From: Mollicutes bacterium
Lineage (GTDB): Bacteria; Bacillota_I; Bacilli_A; Izemoplasmatales; Izemoplasmataceae
Length of the DNA stretch: 41,735 bases
Reading direction: 5' to 3'
NCBI GenBank assembly: GCA_003568315.1
Contig: PWYL01000031.1
Coordinates: forward strand, 1-41,735
Shown: positions 32,616-40,411 of the stretch, in pieces
How positions within the stretch are numbered: position 1 is the stretch's first letter
Layout of the letters: every line of letters begins with the position of its first letter
The notes under the pieces: generated by a model
What the model was told of the DNA's origin: nothing
The model's database searches: none
Seen by the model: the letters and a program-made list of their open reading frames with translations, nothing else
Program-made: the position numbers and the translations under genes

Positions 32616-33890
32616 ATGGAGGAAAGCGGAACAAAACAACTTCGCTTGGGCCTTTTCATCCGTCAATGTCGCAAGGAAGAAGGCCTTTCTCTCACCGAAC
32701 TCGCCCGCCGGGCGGATATTTCGCGTGGGTGTCTCCAAAGACTGGAAAAAGAAGGGGTCCCACTCGAAAAAGCGGCTCTCGGCCGTCTCAAGGAGACTCT
32801 CGGAATCCCCTTCCATGACGACTATGTTTTGTTGTCGACATTCAAGGAACAATTCGACAGTCTCTACCATAACATCCTCTATCGGGAATATTTCGAGGCC
32901 GAAAGCCAATACGACCATCTGCTCAGAAACAGAGAACGATATGTGAAAAGCGACTGTTTCGTCGATTTTCATCTGATCATGTTCATCGCGACCTACCGTC
33001 TGAAACGCTCGCAACAACAAACGGAACCATTCTATCAAACAGCCAAGATTCTTTCTCCGGCCATGGACGAATGGCAAAAGGGACTTTTCAATGTCGAAGA
33101 GGCCATATATCTCTATCGCACATCTCGCGGAGAAAAAAGCATGGATCAGCTGAAAGAATGCCTACGGACCTTGGACGACCCCCATCATCTCGCCAACGCG
33201 CACATCACCATAGGGACCATTTTCCATAACGACTACCGTCATTATCAAGAAGCCGTGGACCATTTCGAAAAGGCGCTCGAACTCTACGAGCGACACGCCA
33301 ATTTCCATCGGGCTTGTCGGACCAAACTCCTTTTGCAGATCATCCGCATCCACCAACACAACCCGCTCGAAGTCCAAAGCCTCCATGAGGATGTAACCAC
33401 TTTCGCCTCCCGGGTAGGGGCGCTCGAACTCTACTATTTCGCCCAACTCAACATGGCCCGTTTCCACCTGTTGGAGAAACGTCCCGAGAAAGCGCTCGAG
33501 ATTCTTTCTCGATTCCGGCTCGAAATCGCTTGGTATTACATCCTGAAGATTTATGCCTACCATCTTCTCGGCCGGACTGTTCTCGCACTGCAGACGATTG
33601 AAGAATACAAGAAGCGGCCGGTGAAGACATACAAGCCGGTGGAGCGGATGTTTTTCGGAATCATGGAGAAATTTTATGTGAAAGAGACGGACGATCACAC
33701 GCTCGAAAGGCTCAAGGATATCACGGACATCTGCCTCGAGAAAGGGGATTATTTGATGTTTGTGATCACGATGGAAATCTATACCGGCGCTCTCGAAGAA
33801 ACAAGGAAATACAAAGAGGCATATATCTATGCCGAGAAGATGCTGGATGTCCTCCGGCGTAGCAGAAAGAAAAGGAGGGAGACAATATGA
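32616..33890 (+). CDS. XRE-TPR regulator, paralogue 3
   Basis: A 424-residue protein of the same layout as those at 22269 and 28522. The XRE helix-turn-helix is at about 10-65 ([20 protein letters not shown], recognition helix [12 protein letters not shown]). A long TPR-like helical domain follows ([50 protein letters not shown]). GAGGAGG stands seven nt before ATG 32616. The gene overlaps yjbQ by four nt, so both proteins are made from one message. Its 5' region lies divergent from the GCTPC membrane protein, another possible target. Confidence 0.84.
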   Translation: MEESGTKQLRLGLFIRQCRKEEGLSLTELARRADISRGCLQRLEKEGVPLEKAALGRLKETLGIPFHDDYVLLSTFKEQFDSLYHNILYREYFEAESQYDHLLRNRERYVKSDCFVDFHLIMFIATYRLKRSQQQTEPFYQTAKILSPAMDEWQKGLFNVEEAIYLYRTSRGEKSMDQLKECLRTLDDPHHLANAHITIGTIFHNDYRHYQEAVDHFEKALELYERHANFHRACRTKLLLQIIRIHQHNPLEVQSLHEDVTTFASRVGALELYYFAQLNMARFHLLEKRPEKALEILSRFRLEIAWYYILKIYAYHLLGRTVLALQTIEEYKKRPVKTYKPVERMFFGIMEKFYVKETDDHTLERLKDITDICLEKGDYLMFVITMEIYTGALEETRKYKEAYIYAEKMLDVLRRSRKKRRETI

Positions 33891-34303
33891 AGAGTCATCG
33901 CAAGGAACTCTGGTTCAACACGAAGACAAGGCGCGAACTCATCAACATCACCAAGGACGTGGAAGAGGCCGTGGCCGCAAGCGGCATCAAAGAGGGGTTC
34001 GTACTCGTCAATGCCATGCACATTTCGGCGAGTGTCTTCATCAACGACGATGAATCCGGCCTGCATCATGATTTCGAGGCCTGGCTCGAGCGTCTGGCAC
34101 CCGAAAAACCCTACGACCAATACCGGCACAACACATATGAGGACAATGCCGACGCGCATCTGAAACGCACCATCATGGGTCGCGAGGTCGTCGTGGCGAT
34201 CACAGACGGCAAACCGGATTTCGGTCCTTGGGAACAGATATTCTATGGCGAGTTCGACGGGAAACGCCGAAAACGCGTGTTGATCAAAATCATCGGCGAA
34301 TGA
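33887..34303 (+). CDS. yjbQ: YjbQ family protein (UPF0047)
   Basis: A 138-residue cytoplasmic protein with the UPF0047 signature: [18 protein letters not shown] (histidine/acidic cluster) followed by [18 protein letters not shown]. Family members are reported to have thiamin-phosphate-synthase-like activity, but the physiological role is unsettled. ATG 33887 overlaps the XRE-TPR stop (ATGA) and has GGAGGGAGA just upstream. It is full length. The M48 protease gene follows 21 nt later. Confidence 0.93.
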   Translation: MKSHRKELWFNTKTRRELINITKDVEEAVAASGIKEGFVLVNAMHISASVFINDDESGLHHDFEAWLERLAPEKPYDQYRHNTYEDNADAHLKRTIMGREVVVAITDGKPDFGPWEQIFYGEFDGKRRKRVLIKIIGE

Positions 34304-34324
34304 TGCCGGAAGGGGGCATGCCCC

Positions 34325-35422
34325 ATGGGAGGAGCCATCCTTCTTTTCGCTTTCGTCGCGCTTTTGGCCTTGGACAGTGTCGCCTTGCGACTCGATGTCC
34401 GCCATCGTGGCGACGGGGGGTTCTCCGCCTACCGTCCGCTGGTCAAACGCGTCTTTGTCATGGTGGCGGCCATCGTCTACATGGCGTTCTCTCTCATGGG
34501 CTTGACCATTCGAGGCGCTATCGTCTTGGCTCTTGTCTTCGTGTTCGTGAGCGCTTTTTTGGAAGCTTTGCCGGGAGAACGTTGGCGCCGCTCCTTTTGG
34601 CGCGGCCTTTTTCTGCACACGCTAACGTATTCGCTTCTTTTCGCTTTCTTTGTTCTCGCCGCTTGGCTTCTTTTTCTCGTTCTCACAATCCAGGGTCTTT
34701 TGTTCCTGCTTTTCCTTTCCATTCTGGGCGCTTCGGCCGTCATGTACACCTTCGGTCCGCGAATCCTGGGCAAGCATATGTCTTTGGTCCCTTACGAACA
34801 CCGAATCGATACAGGGCGGCTCCCTTTCGAGACGGATCTCCTCGATGACGTCCGCATGGTCCGCACTTCCGGGGGACTCTTTGCCATGAACGCCGTACTT
34901 TTGGCTTTTTTCGGTAAAAGGAAACTCATCGTCTCACCGGAGATCCTCGCCAACCTTTCTTCGGACGGAGTGGCGGCCATCATGGTCCATGAAATCGCCC
35001 ACGACAAAAAAAGACACCTCCATCGCCGGCTCGTTTTCGCCGCGTCGGTCTTCATCCTCTATCTGGGCACGGGACGTTTCCTCGCCGGACACGAAATCTT
35101 CGGCGCCGGAGCTGAGATGTGGGGCTCCTTGTTTTTCGGTCTCGGCATCTTTTCGATGTTGCTCAGGATGCCGTTTTTGGCTCTTTTGCACAGGCAGGAA
35201 TTTGAAGCTGACGCTTTCGTGGCCGATGCCGGACACGGCAAGGCCCTGCAGAAGGCGTTGAGGACGATTGAGAAGCACGGGTCTCCGACCGATCGCCACC
35301 CGCTCTATGCCCGTCTATTCCTCACCCATCCTTCCACAAGTCGCCGGATCGAAGTCCTGCAGAAACGCGAAGAAGTTGTCGAGCCCACCGAACTCGATGT
35401 GCAGAACCGTAAACCCGAATAA
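34325..35422 (+). CDS. M48 family membrane zinc protease (Ste24/HtpX-like)
   Basis: A 365-residue membrane protease. Several N-terminal helices (about 1-20, 40-75, 95-140) precede the catalytic site HEIAH (His222, Glu223, His226). A second membrane region (about 238-285) follows, then the third-ligand motif EFEADAF (Glu292). This spacing and EFEADAF are typical of Ste24-like CAAX proteases and HtpX. It probably degrades or cleaves membrane proteins with the active site at the cytoplasmic face. Start ATG 34325 has AGGGGGC eight nt upstream; another ATG at 34318 is out of frame. It is probably co-transcribed with yjbQ and the XRE-TPR gene. Confidence 0.9.
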   Translation: MGGAILLFAFVALLALDSVALRLDVRHRGDGGFSAYRPLVKRVFVMVAAIVYMAFSLMGLTIRGAIVLALVFVFVSAFLEALPGERWRRSFWRGLFLHTLTYSLLFAFFVLAAWLLFLVLTIQGLLFLLFLSILGASAVMYTFGPRILGKHMSLVPYEHRIDTGRLPFETDLLDDVRMVRTSGGLFAMNAVLLAFFGKRKLIVSPEILANLSSDGVAAIMVHEIAHDKKRHLHRRLVFAASVFILYLGTGRFLAGHEIFGAGAEMWGSLFFGLGIFSMLLRMPFLALLHRQEFEADAFVADAGHGKALQKALRTIEKHGSPTDRHPLYARLFLTHPSTSRRIEVLQKREEVVEPTELDVQNRKPE

Positions 35423-35471
35423 GAACCCCGTGGTTTCATCCATTGTGCGAATGGACAGCATTTTCCCATGA

Positions 35472-35524
35472 TAAAAAAGACGCCCCCCTTGCTTGGACGA
35501 TTCGTCCAAGCAAGGGGGGCGTCT
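35472..35524 (-). terminator. Long-stem terminator after the GPx-like gene
   Basis: A perfect 22-bp inverted repeat (35478-35499 with 35503-35524, loop ATT) rich in G and C. On the minus strand it is followed by TTTTTT, which ends the def-tal-GPx operon. The plus strand lacks a T tract, but the hairpin also lies behind the M48 gene. Confidence 0.88.
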
Positions 35525-35541
35525 CATACTGCGCTGCCGTT

Positions 35542-36015
35542 TCATAGAACCTTTGCGATATCGACTCGCATCCGTTCGAAACTCTTTCGGGGGCCGAAAC
35601 GTTTGACCACGTTTCCATCTCTGTCAATCAAGAACTTGGTGAAATCACTCCGGATCTCGTTGCCGAAAAGACCCCTCTTGCGTTTTTTCAACCACTTGAA
35701 CAAGGGGTGGGCCTTGGCTCCCTTGACGGGGGTCTTCGCAAAAAGCGGAAAAGAGATGCCCAGTCCCGAAAGGGCCTGATAGTACTCCTTGCTTGTTTTC
35801 GGCTCATCACCCTTGAACTGGTCACATGGGAAACCGAGCACGAGGAACATCTCTGTCCGGTAGTCCTTGTGGATATGCTCCAGTTCCTTGAGCTGCTTTT
35901 TTGCACGCTTGCCTGCGGACGCGATGTTCACGACCAGCAAGACGTTCCCTTCGAGGTCCTTCAGGTTTTGTTTCTTGCCGTTGATGAGTGTGGCTTGATG
36001 ACGAAAGAAAGACAT
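35542..36015 (-). CDS. Glutathione-peroxidase-like protein lacking the catalytic Cys
   Basis: A 157-residue thioredoxin-fold protein of the glutathione peroxidase family: LLVVNIAS (26-33), GFPCDQF (61-67), EP, and DFTKFLIDRDGNVVKRF. The peroxidatic Cys/Sec that should follow NIAS (as in NxASKCGF) is absent; the region reads NIASAGKRAKKQ, coded by ordinary Ala and Gly codons. The Trp-Asn of WNFxKFL is replaced by Ser-Asp. Only Gln66 of the catalytic tetrad remains. So it is probably not a peroxidase; a binding or regulatory role is possible. GGGAGG precedes ATG 36015. It is the last gene after def and tal. Confidence 0.85.
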   Translation of the reverse strand: MSFFRHQATLINGKKQNLKDLEGNVLLVVNIASAGKRAKKQLKELEHIHKDYRTEMFLVLGFPCDQFKGDEPKTSKEYYQALSGLGISFPLFAKTPVKGAKAHPLFKWLKKRKRGLFGNEIRSDFTKFLIDRDGNVVKRFGPRKSFERMRVDIAKVL

Positions 36016-36038
36016 GGTATCCCTCCCCGGGTTCCGGA

Positions 36039-36692
36039 TCAGTCGTCTTTGCCGAAAACGGCTTTCCAGTCGGCCAAGAACGCATCGATACCCTTATCCG
36101 TCAGGGGGTGGGTCAGCGCTTTCTTCAACACGGCATAGGGGACAGTGGCGATGTGGGCGCCGGCGCGGGCGGAATCGGCAAGATGGGACGGATGCCGGAT
36201 GCTGGCGCTGATGATTTCCGTTTCGAAACCATACATGTCGTAGACGTCACGGATATCGCTAACGACTTCGATACCGTCGTGCAGGGTGTCGTCGAGCCTG
36301 CCGACGAAGGGGCTGACATACGTGGCGCCGGCAATGGCCGCAAGCAATGCCTGGTTGAGGCTGAAGACGAGGGTGACGTTGGTCTTGATGCCATCTTCGG
36401 CGAGAATCTTGACGGCCTTCAGACCTTCGTCGGTCATGGGGATTTTCACGACCATGTTCTTGTGCATCTTGGCGATCTCTCTGCCTTCTTCGACCATTTC
36501 GTCGGCCTTGAGGCTTATGACCTCGCCGCTTATCGGACCGTCGACAATGCCGGTGATCTCTTTGATGACTTCCTGGAAATCCCTGCCCTCTTTGGCGATG
36601 AGGGTGGGGTTCGTGGTGACGCCCGAGAGAATGCCGAGCGCGGCGATCTCTTTGATGTGTTCGGTGTTCGCGGTGTCGATGAAGATTTTCAT
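36039..36692 (-). CDS. tal: Transaldolase, TalC/fructose-6-phosphate aldolase type
   Basis: A 217-residue cytoplasmic aldolase of the short transaldolase family: N-terminal [29 protein letters not shown], the Schiff-base Lys83 in VVKIPMT, and [19 protein letters not shown]. It moves dihydroxyacetone units between sugar phosphates in the pentose phosphate pathway. The short length and motifs cannot separate transaldolase from fructose-6-phosphate aldolase with certainty. Its ATG overlaps the def stop codon by four nt. Confidence 0.94.
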   Translation of the reverse strand: MKIFIDTANTEHIKEIAALGILSGVTTNPTLIAKEGRDFQEVIKEITGIVDGPISGEVISLKADEMVEEGREIAKMHKNMVVKIPMTDEGLKAVKILAEDGIKTNVTLVFSLNQALLAAIAGATYVSPFVGRLDDTLHDGIEVVSDIRDVYDMYGFETEIISASIRHPSHLADSARAGAHIATVPYAVLKKALTHPLTDKGIDAFLADWKAVFGKDD

Positions 36693-37321
36693 GTTTTTCC
36701 CTCCTTCGGAAAGCGGTTGTGGTTCTCTTCCGGAGTGGATTCATCATCTTCTGTTTCCGGAAGTTTGAATTCGATCGGTTCGGCACGCTCGAGATCGGCG
36801 ACGATGCGTTTGGTGAAGAGGATGCCGTCGAGATGGTCGATCTCGTGTTGAATCACGACGGAAAGGAAACCGCGGAGACGGATCGTCTTCTCCTCGACGG
36901 TGTCCGTGTCGGGGCGATAGAAATGCCCGCGCATGCTCACGCGCTTGTGGCGGGGGACGACGCCGTCGACCTCGCGGTCGACGCTCAGACAGCCTTCACT
37001 GCCGGCGATATAGGTCTTCGCCACGGAATGGCCGATGATTTTCGGATTGATGATGATGTAATCGTGATGCTCTTCGAAATCCTCGTCCAAGGTGTATATG
37101 GCGAGCATCCGCTTGGAGATGCCGATTTGCGGTGCGGAGAGCCCCACCCCTTCTCGCAGACCGTGTTCTTCTCTGATGGTCTCGTCTTGGGAGTTGATGA
37201 GGAACTGCCGCATCCGGGTGAGGGTCTTCTTGGTATCCTCGTCCAGAGGGAGCCCAACCTCTTTTGCGCGTTTTTCCAGGGTCGGATGCCCTTCCCTGAT
37301 GATGTCGTCCATCGTGATCAT
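36689..37321 (-). CDS. def: Peptide deformylase, type 2
   Basis: A 210-residue metalloenzyme that removes the formyl group from new proteins. Motif 1 GVGLSAPQ (58-65), motif 2 EGCLS (109-113, metal ligand Cys111) and motif 3 HEIDH (His159, Glu160, His163) are complete. The long insertion near residues 75-90 and the length are those of Gram-positive type 2 enzymes. GAGGTGAG lies four nt before ATG 37321; the in-frame ATG at 37312 is too far from it. The promoter leaves a leader of only about 12 nt. First gene of the def-tal-GPx-like operon. Confidence 0.96.
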   Translation of the reverse strand: MITMDDIIREGHPTLEKRAKEVGLPLDEDTKKTLTRMRQFLINSQDETIREEHGLREGVGLSAPQIGISKRMLAIYTLDEDFEEHHDYIIINPKIIGHSVAKTYIAGSEGCLSVDREVDGVVPRHKRVSMRGHFYRPDTDTVEEKTIRLRGFLSVVIQHEIDHLDGILFTKRIVADLERAEPIEFKLPETEDDESTPEENHNRFPKEGKT

Positions 37322-37339
37322 GTTGCTCACCTCGCATAC

Positions 37340-37350
37340 ATTATAGCAAA
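37340..37350 (-). promoter_or_regulatory. def promoter (extended -10)
   Basis: Minus strand TTTGC followed by TATAAT (37340-37345); no good -35. The predicted leader is unusually short, about 12 nt. Confidence 0.65.
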
Positions 37351-37408
37351 TTTCCCCCGGATTGCCATCCGACCCGCCCAAAATTCGCAAAAGACCGAAG
37401 AACACAAG

Positions 37409-37446
37409 GAAAACGGAACCGTTTTCAAGGTCCAAAAACGTTTTCA
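37409..37446. promoter_or_regulatory. Two palindromes between def and pfk (operator/cre candidates)
   Basis: GAAAACGGAACCGTTTTC at 37409-37426 is a perfect palindrome with eight-bp arms. CAAAAACGTTTTCA at 37433-37446 matches the cre consensus at all but its first two positions. Both have the central CG typical of LacI/CcpA-type operators, and the second ends 14 bp upstream of the pfk -35, an activating position for CcpA in other Bacillota (inference). Confidence 0.5.
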
Positions 37447-37460
37447 TGGTGGGATACATG

Positions 37461-37489
37461 TTGAGATTTGTGTGTTTAAGGAGTAGAAT
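37461..37489 (+). promoter_or_regulatory. pfk promoter
   Basis: TTGAGA (37461-37466), 17-bp spacer, TAGAAT (37484-37489). Confidence 0.78.
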
Positions 37490-37541
37490 AGAAGAGCATT
37501 AGGAGAACTACGTATGAACAAGTCCGGTCTTGGAGGCCATT

Positions 37542-38672
37542 ATGAAACCGATCAAGAAAATTGGAATCATAACAGGCGGGGGAGATTGCAGCGGCTTGAA
37601 CGCCGTGATAAGCGGGATAACAAAAGCGGCCACCTTCAACTACGGCGTAGACGTCATCGGTTATCGCCGAGGGTATCTGGGACTTTATCTGAACGATTTT
37701 ATCGATTTGAACCTCAAGAGCGTTTCCGGCGTCATGCATTTGGGTGGAACGATGCTCAAGTCCTCGAACAAGGACAACCTTTTCAACTACCGGATCAAGA
37801 ACGAAGACGGGAGCGTGGAGTACAAGGATGTCTCCGACGTCGCTCTCGAGAACATGGAAAAAGAGGGTGTCGACGCTTTGATCGTCATCGGCGGCGACGG
37901 AACCTTGACCAGCGCCCGTGACTTCCAACGGAAAGGCATACCCGTCGTCGGCGTCCCCAAGACCATCGACAACGACCTGCCGGCGACCGATGTGAGTTTC
38001 GGTTTCAACACCGCGTTGGGGGCCATCGTCGGAGCTTTGGACCGAATCCACACCACGGCCTATTCCCATGACAGGGTCATGGTGGTGGAAGTTATGGGGA
38101 GGAACACCGGGTGGCTCGCATTGGAAGGCGGTATCGCCGGCAGCGCCGATGTGATCCTCATCCCCGAGATTCCCTATGACCTCGACATCGTGGTCGAGAA
38201 GGTGAAGGAACGCGACGCACGCGGCAACAATTTCTCCATCATCGTCGTGAGCGAAGGTGCGAAGCCCAAGGACGGCAAGGTGCATGTGCGTGATGTCGTC
38301 GAGGATTCCCCCGATGCCATCCGCCTGGGCGGCATCGGCCAAGTCATCACCGACCAGCTCTCCGAGATGATCGACGACCACGAAGTCCGCTACAACAACC
38401 TGGCCTATCTGCAACGCGGGGGGACCCCGACCCAGTTCGACAGACTCCTCGGGCTCCGCTACGGCGTGGCCGCTCTCGACCTCCTCATGCAGGGAGGGAT
38501 GGGGAAGATGGTCCGCTATCGCGGCCGGGACATCTCGCATGTCGCCCTCGAGGAAGTCGTCGGCAGCGGCGAGACCGGAGAGACGAGCAAAGGCGGCGAA
38601 AAATTCGTCGACCCCGAAGGCCATACGGTCCGGACCGCCAAATCGATAGGGATCTCGTTCGGCGATGAATGA
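37542..38672 (+). CDS. pfkA: 6-phosphofructokinase (PFK-A family)
   Basis: A 376-residue glycolytic enzyme. Motifs: ITGGGDCSGLN (10-20), GGDGT (117-121), PKTIDND (139-145), MGRNTGWLA (about 188-196) and the C-terminal LQRGGTPTQFDRLLG. Phosphoryl donor: Gly120 (E. coli Gly104) favours ATP, whereas Lys140 (E. coli Gly124) is typical of the pyrophosphate-dependent lineage. The combination occurs in ATP-dependent members of the longer PFK group, so I favour ATP. ATG 37542 has GGAGG five nt upstream. An out-of-frame ATG at 37514 with a better SD (AGGAG) lies just before. The UPF0223 gene overlaps its end by eight nt. Confidence 0.93.
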   Translation: MKPIKKIGIITGGGDCSGLNAVISGITKAATFNYGVDVIGYRRGYLGLYLNDFIDLNLKSVSGVMHLGGTMLKSSNKDNLFNYRIKNEDGSVEYKDVSDVALENMEKEGVDALIVIGGDGTLTSARDFQRKGIPVVGVPKTIDNDLPATDVSFGFNTALGAIVGALDRIHTTAYSHDRVMVVEVMGRNTGWLALEGGIAGSADVILIPEIPYDLDIVVEKVKERDARGNNFSIIVVSEGAKPKDGKVHVRDVVEDSPDAIRLGGIGQVITDQLSEMIDDHEVRYNNLAYLQRGGTPTQFDRLLGLRYGVAALDLLMQGGMGKMVRYRGRDISHVALEEVVGSGETGETSKGGEKFVDPEGHTVRTAKSIGISFGDE

Positions 38673-38919
38673 ACAACGTCCCTTCCCGATCGATTATGAA
38701 GCCTACGATACAAACGAACTTGCCGACATTGCCGAGTTCCTCGCTTTGATCGAGGCGTATCATCGCTCGAAAAAGGCTGTGGACGAGAGGGAACTGAAAG
38801 CGAAACACGAACGTTTCCGGGAGATCGTCAACAGCATCGCCGAAGAGAAACAGATCGACAAGCGGTTCGAAAAGCAGACAGGTATTTCCATCTATCGCAC
38901 CATGAAGGGAATAGAATGA
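38665..38919 (+). CDS. UPF0223 family protein
   Basis: An 84-residue protein with the UPF0223 pattern known from Bacilli: N-terminal FPIDYEAYDTNELADIAEF, central helix FREIVNSIAEEKQIDKRFE, and C-terminal TGISIYRTMK. The family's function is unknown. It is charged and helical with no membrane segment. It overlaps the pfk stop by eight nt, so the two are translationally coupled. Confidence 0.9.
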   Translation: MNEQRPFPIDYEAYDTNELADIAEFLALIEAYHRSKKAVDERELKAKHERFREIVNSIAEEKQIDKRFEKQTGISIYRTMKGIE

Positions 38920-38949
38920 AAAGAAGAGGCCCGGCCTCTTCTTTTTTTT
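38919..38949 (+). terminator. Terminator after pfk-UPF0223
   Basis: AAGAAGAGGC / GCCTCTTCTT stem followed by eight T. The A-rich left flank lets it also serve the convergent cysteine desulfurase unit. Confidence 0.9.
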
Positions 38950-38956
38950 GATGTGT

Positions 38957-40102
38957 TTACGGCTTTTTCTTTCCAACGTTTCCGACAATCTTCTCGAGGG
39001 CATGGACAAGTCTTTCCATGTCCTCTTTCGTCTGCTCGTGGGAGAATGAGATCCGCACCGAACCCCCGATATGGTCATCATCGACACCGATGGCCCTGAG
39101 CACGTGGCTTTCCTCGATGATTCCCGAACTGCAGGCGCTGCCTTCCGAGATGCCGATTCCCTCTTTGTCGAGTCTGAAGGCGACATCGTCGGCATCGAGG
39201 TCTTTGAGGCCGATGTTCAAGATGTTCTTCAGCCGGGGTTTGTCGAGCGGGGGACCGTTCAACCGCCAAGTGATAGAAGATTCTGCGAGAGCCGAAAGCA
39301 GGTCCCCGGCCAGGATGCCGATTTTCTCTTCCCGTTTTTCGACATGCTTTGCGGCTTCCGCCAAAGCGACTTCCGTTCCGACGATACCCGGAAGATTCTC
39401 TGTTCCGGCCCGGAGACCGTCCTCCTGTTTCCCGCCGTGAATCAACGGGTCCAGGTCGTCCTTCGTTTTCGCATAGAGGAATCCCACTCCGCGCGGACCG
39501 AAAAACTTGTGTGCGGAAAAACTCGCATAGTCGCAACCGAGTCCTTTCAGATCGATTTTCTCGTGAAGGGGGGATTGGACCATGTCGAGATGGAGTTTCA
39601 CATCGTGGGCGTGGCACATGGCCGCGATTTTTCGCGCATCCTGGACGGTGCCGATCTCGTTGTTGGCATAGATCAAAGAAAGCAGCGAAACATCGGTCTC
39701 CCGGAGAGCTTTCTCGAGTTCGTCGATCCGGAGGTATCCATCCTTGTCGCAACCGATCCGCCGGATGGAAGTCCCCTTGTCTTCGAGGTACTCCGCGGCC
39801 TTCTTTGTGGCGGTGTGCTCGATGGTGGACACGAGAATCGTCTTGTCCGGATGTCTGGCATGGGTGCCCTTGATGACGAAGTTGATGGCCTCGGTGCCGG
39901 AAGATGTGAAAAGAATGTTCTCACGGTTTGCGCCCAAAAGGTCGGCAATGTGCTTTTTGGCACGATTGTAGCGTTTGTTTGCTTTTCTCCCCTCCGCATG
40001 CAAAGAAGAGGGGTTGCCGGGGAATTCCCGCATGGCGGAAACCATGGCATCGACGACCTTTTCCGCCGGCTTGGTGGTGGCGGCATAATCGAGATAGAGC
40101 AT
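38957..40102 (-). CDS. Cysteine desulfurase (NifS/IscS family)
   Basis: A 381-residue PLP enzyme that takes sulfur from cysteine for Fe-S clusters, thiolated tRNA or thiamine. N-terminal LDYAATTKP, SSGTEAIN (67-74), the cofactor Lys199 in SAHKFFGPRG, and the active-site Cys324 in GSACSSG are present. The SACSSG segment is of the IscS/NifS group rather than SufS. GGGGTG stands six nt before ATG 40102; a GTG at 40111 overlapping the upstream stop is an alternative. No scaffold gene (iscU/sufU) is adjacent, and the gene ends the CcdA-small protein-NifS unit. Confidence 0.94.
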   Translation of the reverse strand: MLYLDYAATTKPAEKVVDAMVSAMREFPGNPSSLHAEGRKANKRYNRAKKHIADLLGANRENILFTSSGTEAINFVIKGTHARHPDKTILVSTIEHTATKKAAEYLEDKGTSIRRIGCDKDGYLRIDELEKALRETDVSLLSLIYANNEIGTVQDARKIAAMCHAHDVKLHLDMVQSPLHEKIDLKGLGCDYASFSAHKFFGPRGVGFLYAKTKDDLDPLIHGGKQEDGLRAGTENLPGIVGTEVALAEAAKHVEKREEKIGILAGDLLSALAESSITWRLNGPPLDKPRLKNILNIGLKDLDADDVAFRLDKEGIGISEGSACSSGIIEESHVLRAIGVDDDHIGGSVRISFSHEQTKEDMERLVHALEKIVGNVGKKKP

Positions 40103-40107
40103 GTTTT

Positions 40108-40398
40108 TCACCCCGTTTTGCGGATGGTGACGCTCGCGTTGTCATCGATGTCCAAGAATGCTTTGATGTCCGGATGGTCCTCGAGGAGGAGGACATCCTT
40201 CTTTTCGGACTTGAAGCGTTCCTCTAAGATATCCGCGAAATGTCTTGCGACATGCGACTTGTGGATGATACAGGGGTCGTCGTCATCGAAGAGCTCGATG
40301 CTCTTCTCGATGACGGCCTCCTTCTTGAAGGGCATCTCCAGAGGCCTTCCCTCGAACAGGACAGTGCCGTCCGCGTGTACCAAAGCGACTTTTTTCAA
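40108..40398 (-). CDS. Small conserved-looking protein of unknown function
   Basis: A 96-residue soluble acidic protein (KVALVHADGTVLFEGRPLEM, later HPDIKAFLDIDDNAS). No family is recognised. The probable start is TTG 40398, with GGGAGG seven nt upstream; no ATG is suitably placed. It lies 13 nt after the thioredoxin-CcdA gene and overlaps or nearly touches the cysteine desulfurase, so it probably belongs to the same operon and may serve sulfur or thiol chemistry. Confidence 0.65.
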   Translation of the reverse strand: MKKVALVHADGTVLFEGRPLEMPFKKEAVIEKSIELFDDDDPCIIHKSHVARHFADILEERFKSEKKDVLLLEDHPDIKAFLDIDDNASVTIRKTG

Positions 40399-40411
40399 GG
40401 TCAATCCCTCC

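Noticed and set aside
35900-35935. Possible selenocysteine in the GPx-like gene
   Set aside because: The codons at the expected site are GCA and GGC; there is no TGA in frame.
37514-37921. 135-codon frame overlapping pfk
   Set aside because: The translation is an Arg-rich shadow of pfk. Only its start codon and SD are interesting, reported as a finding.
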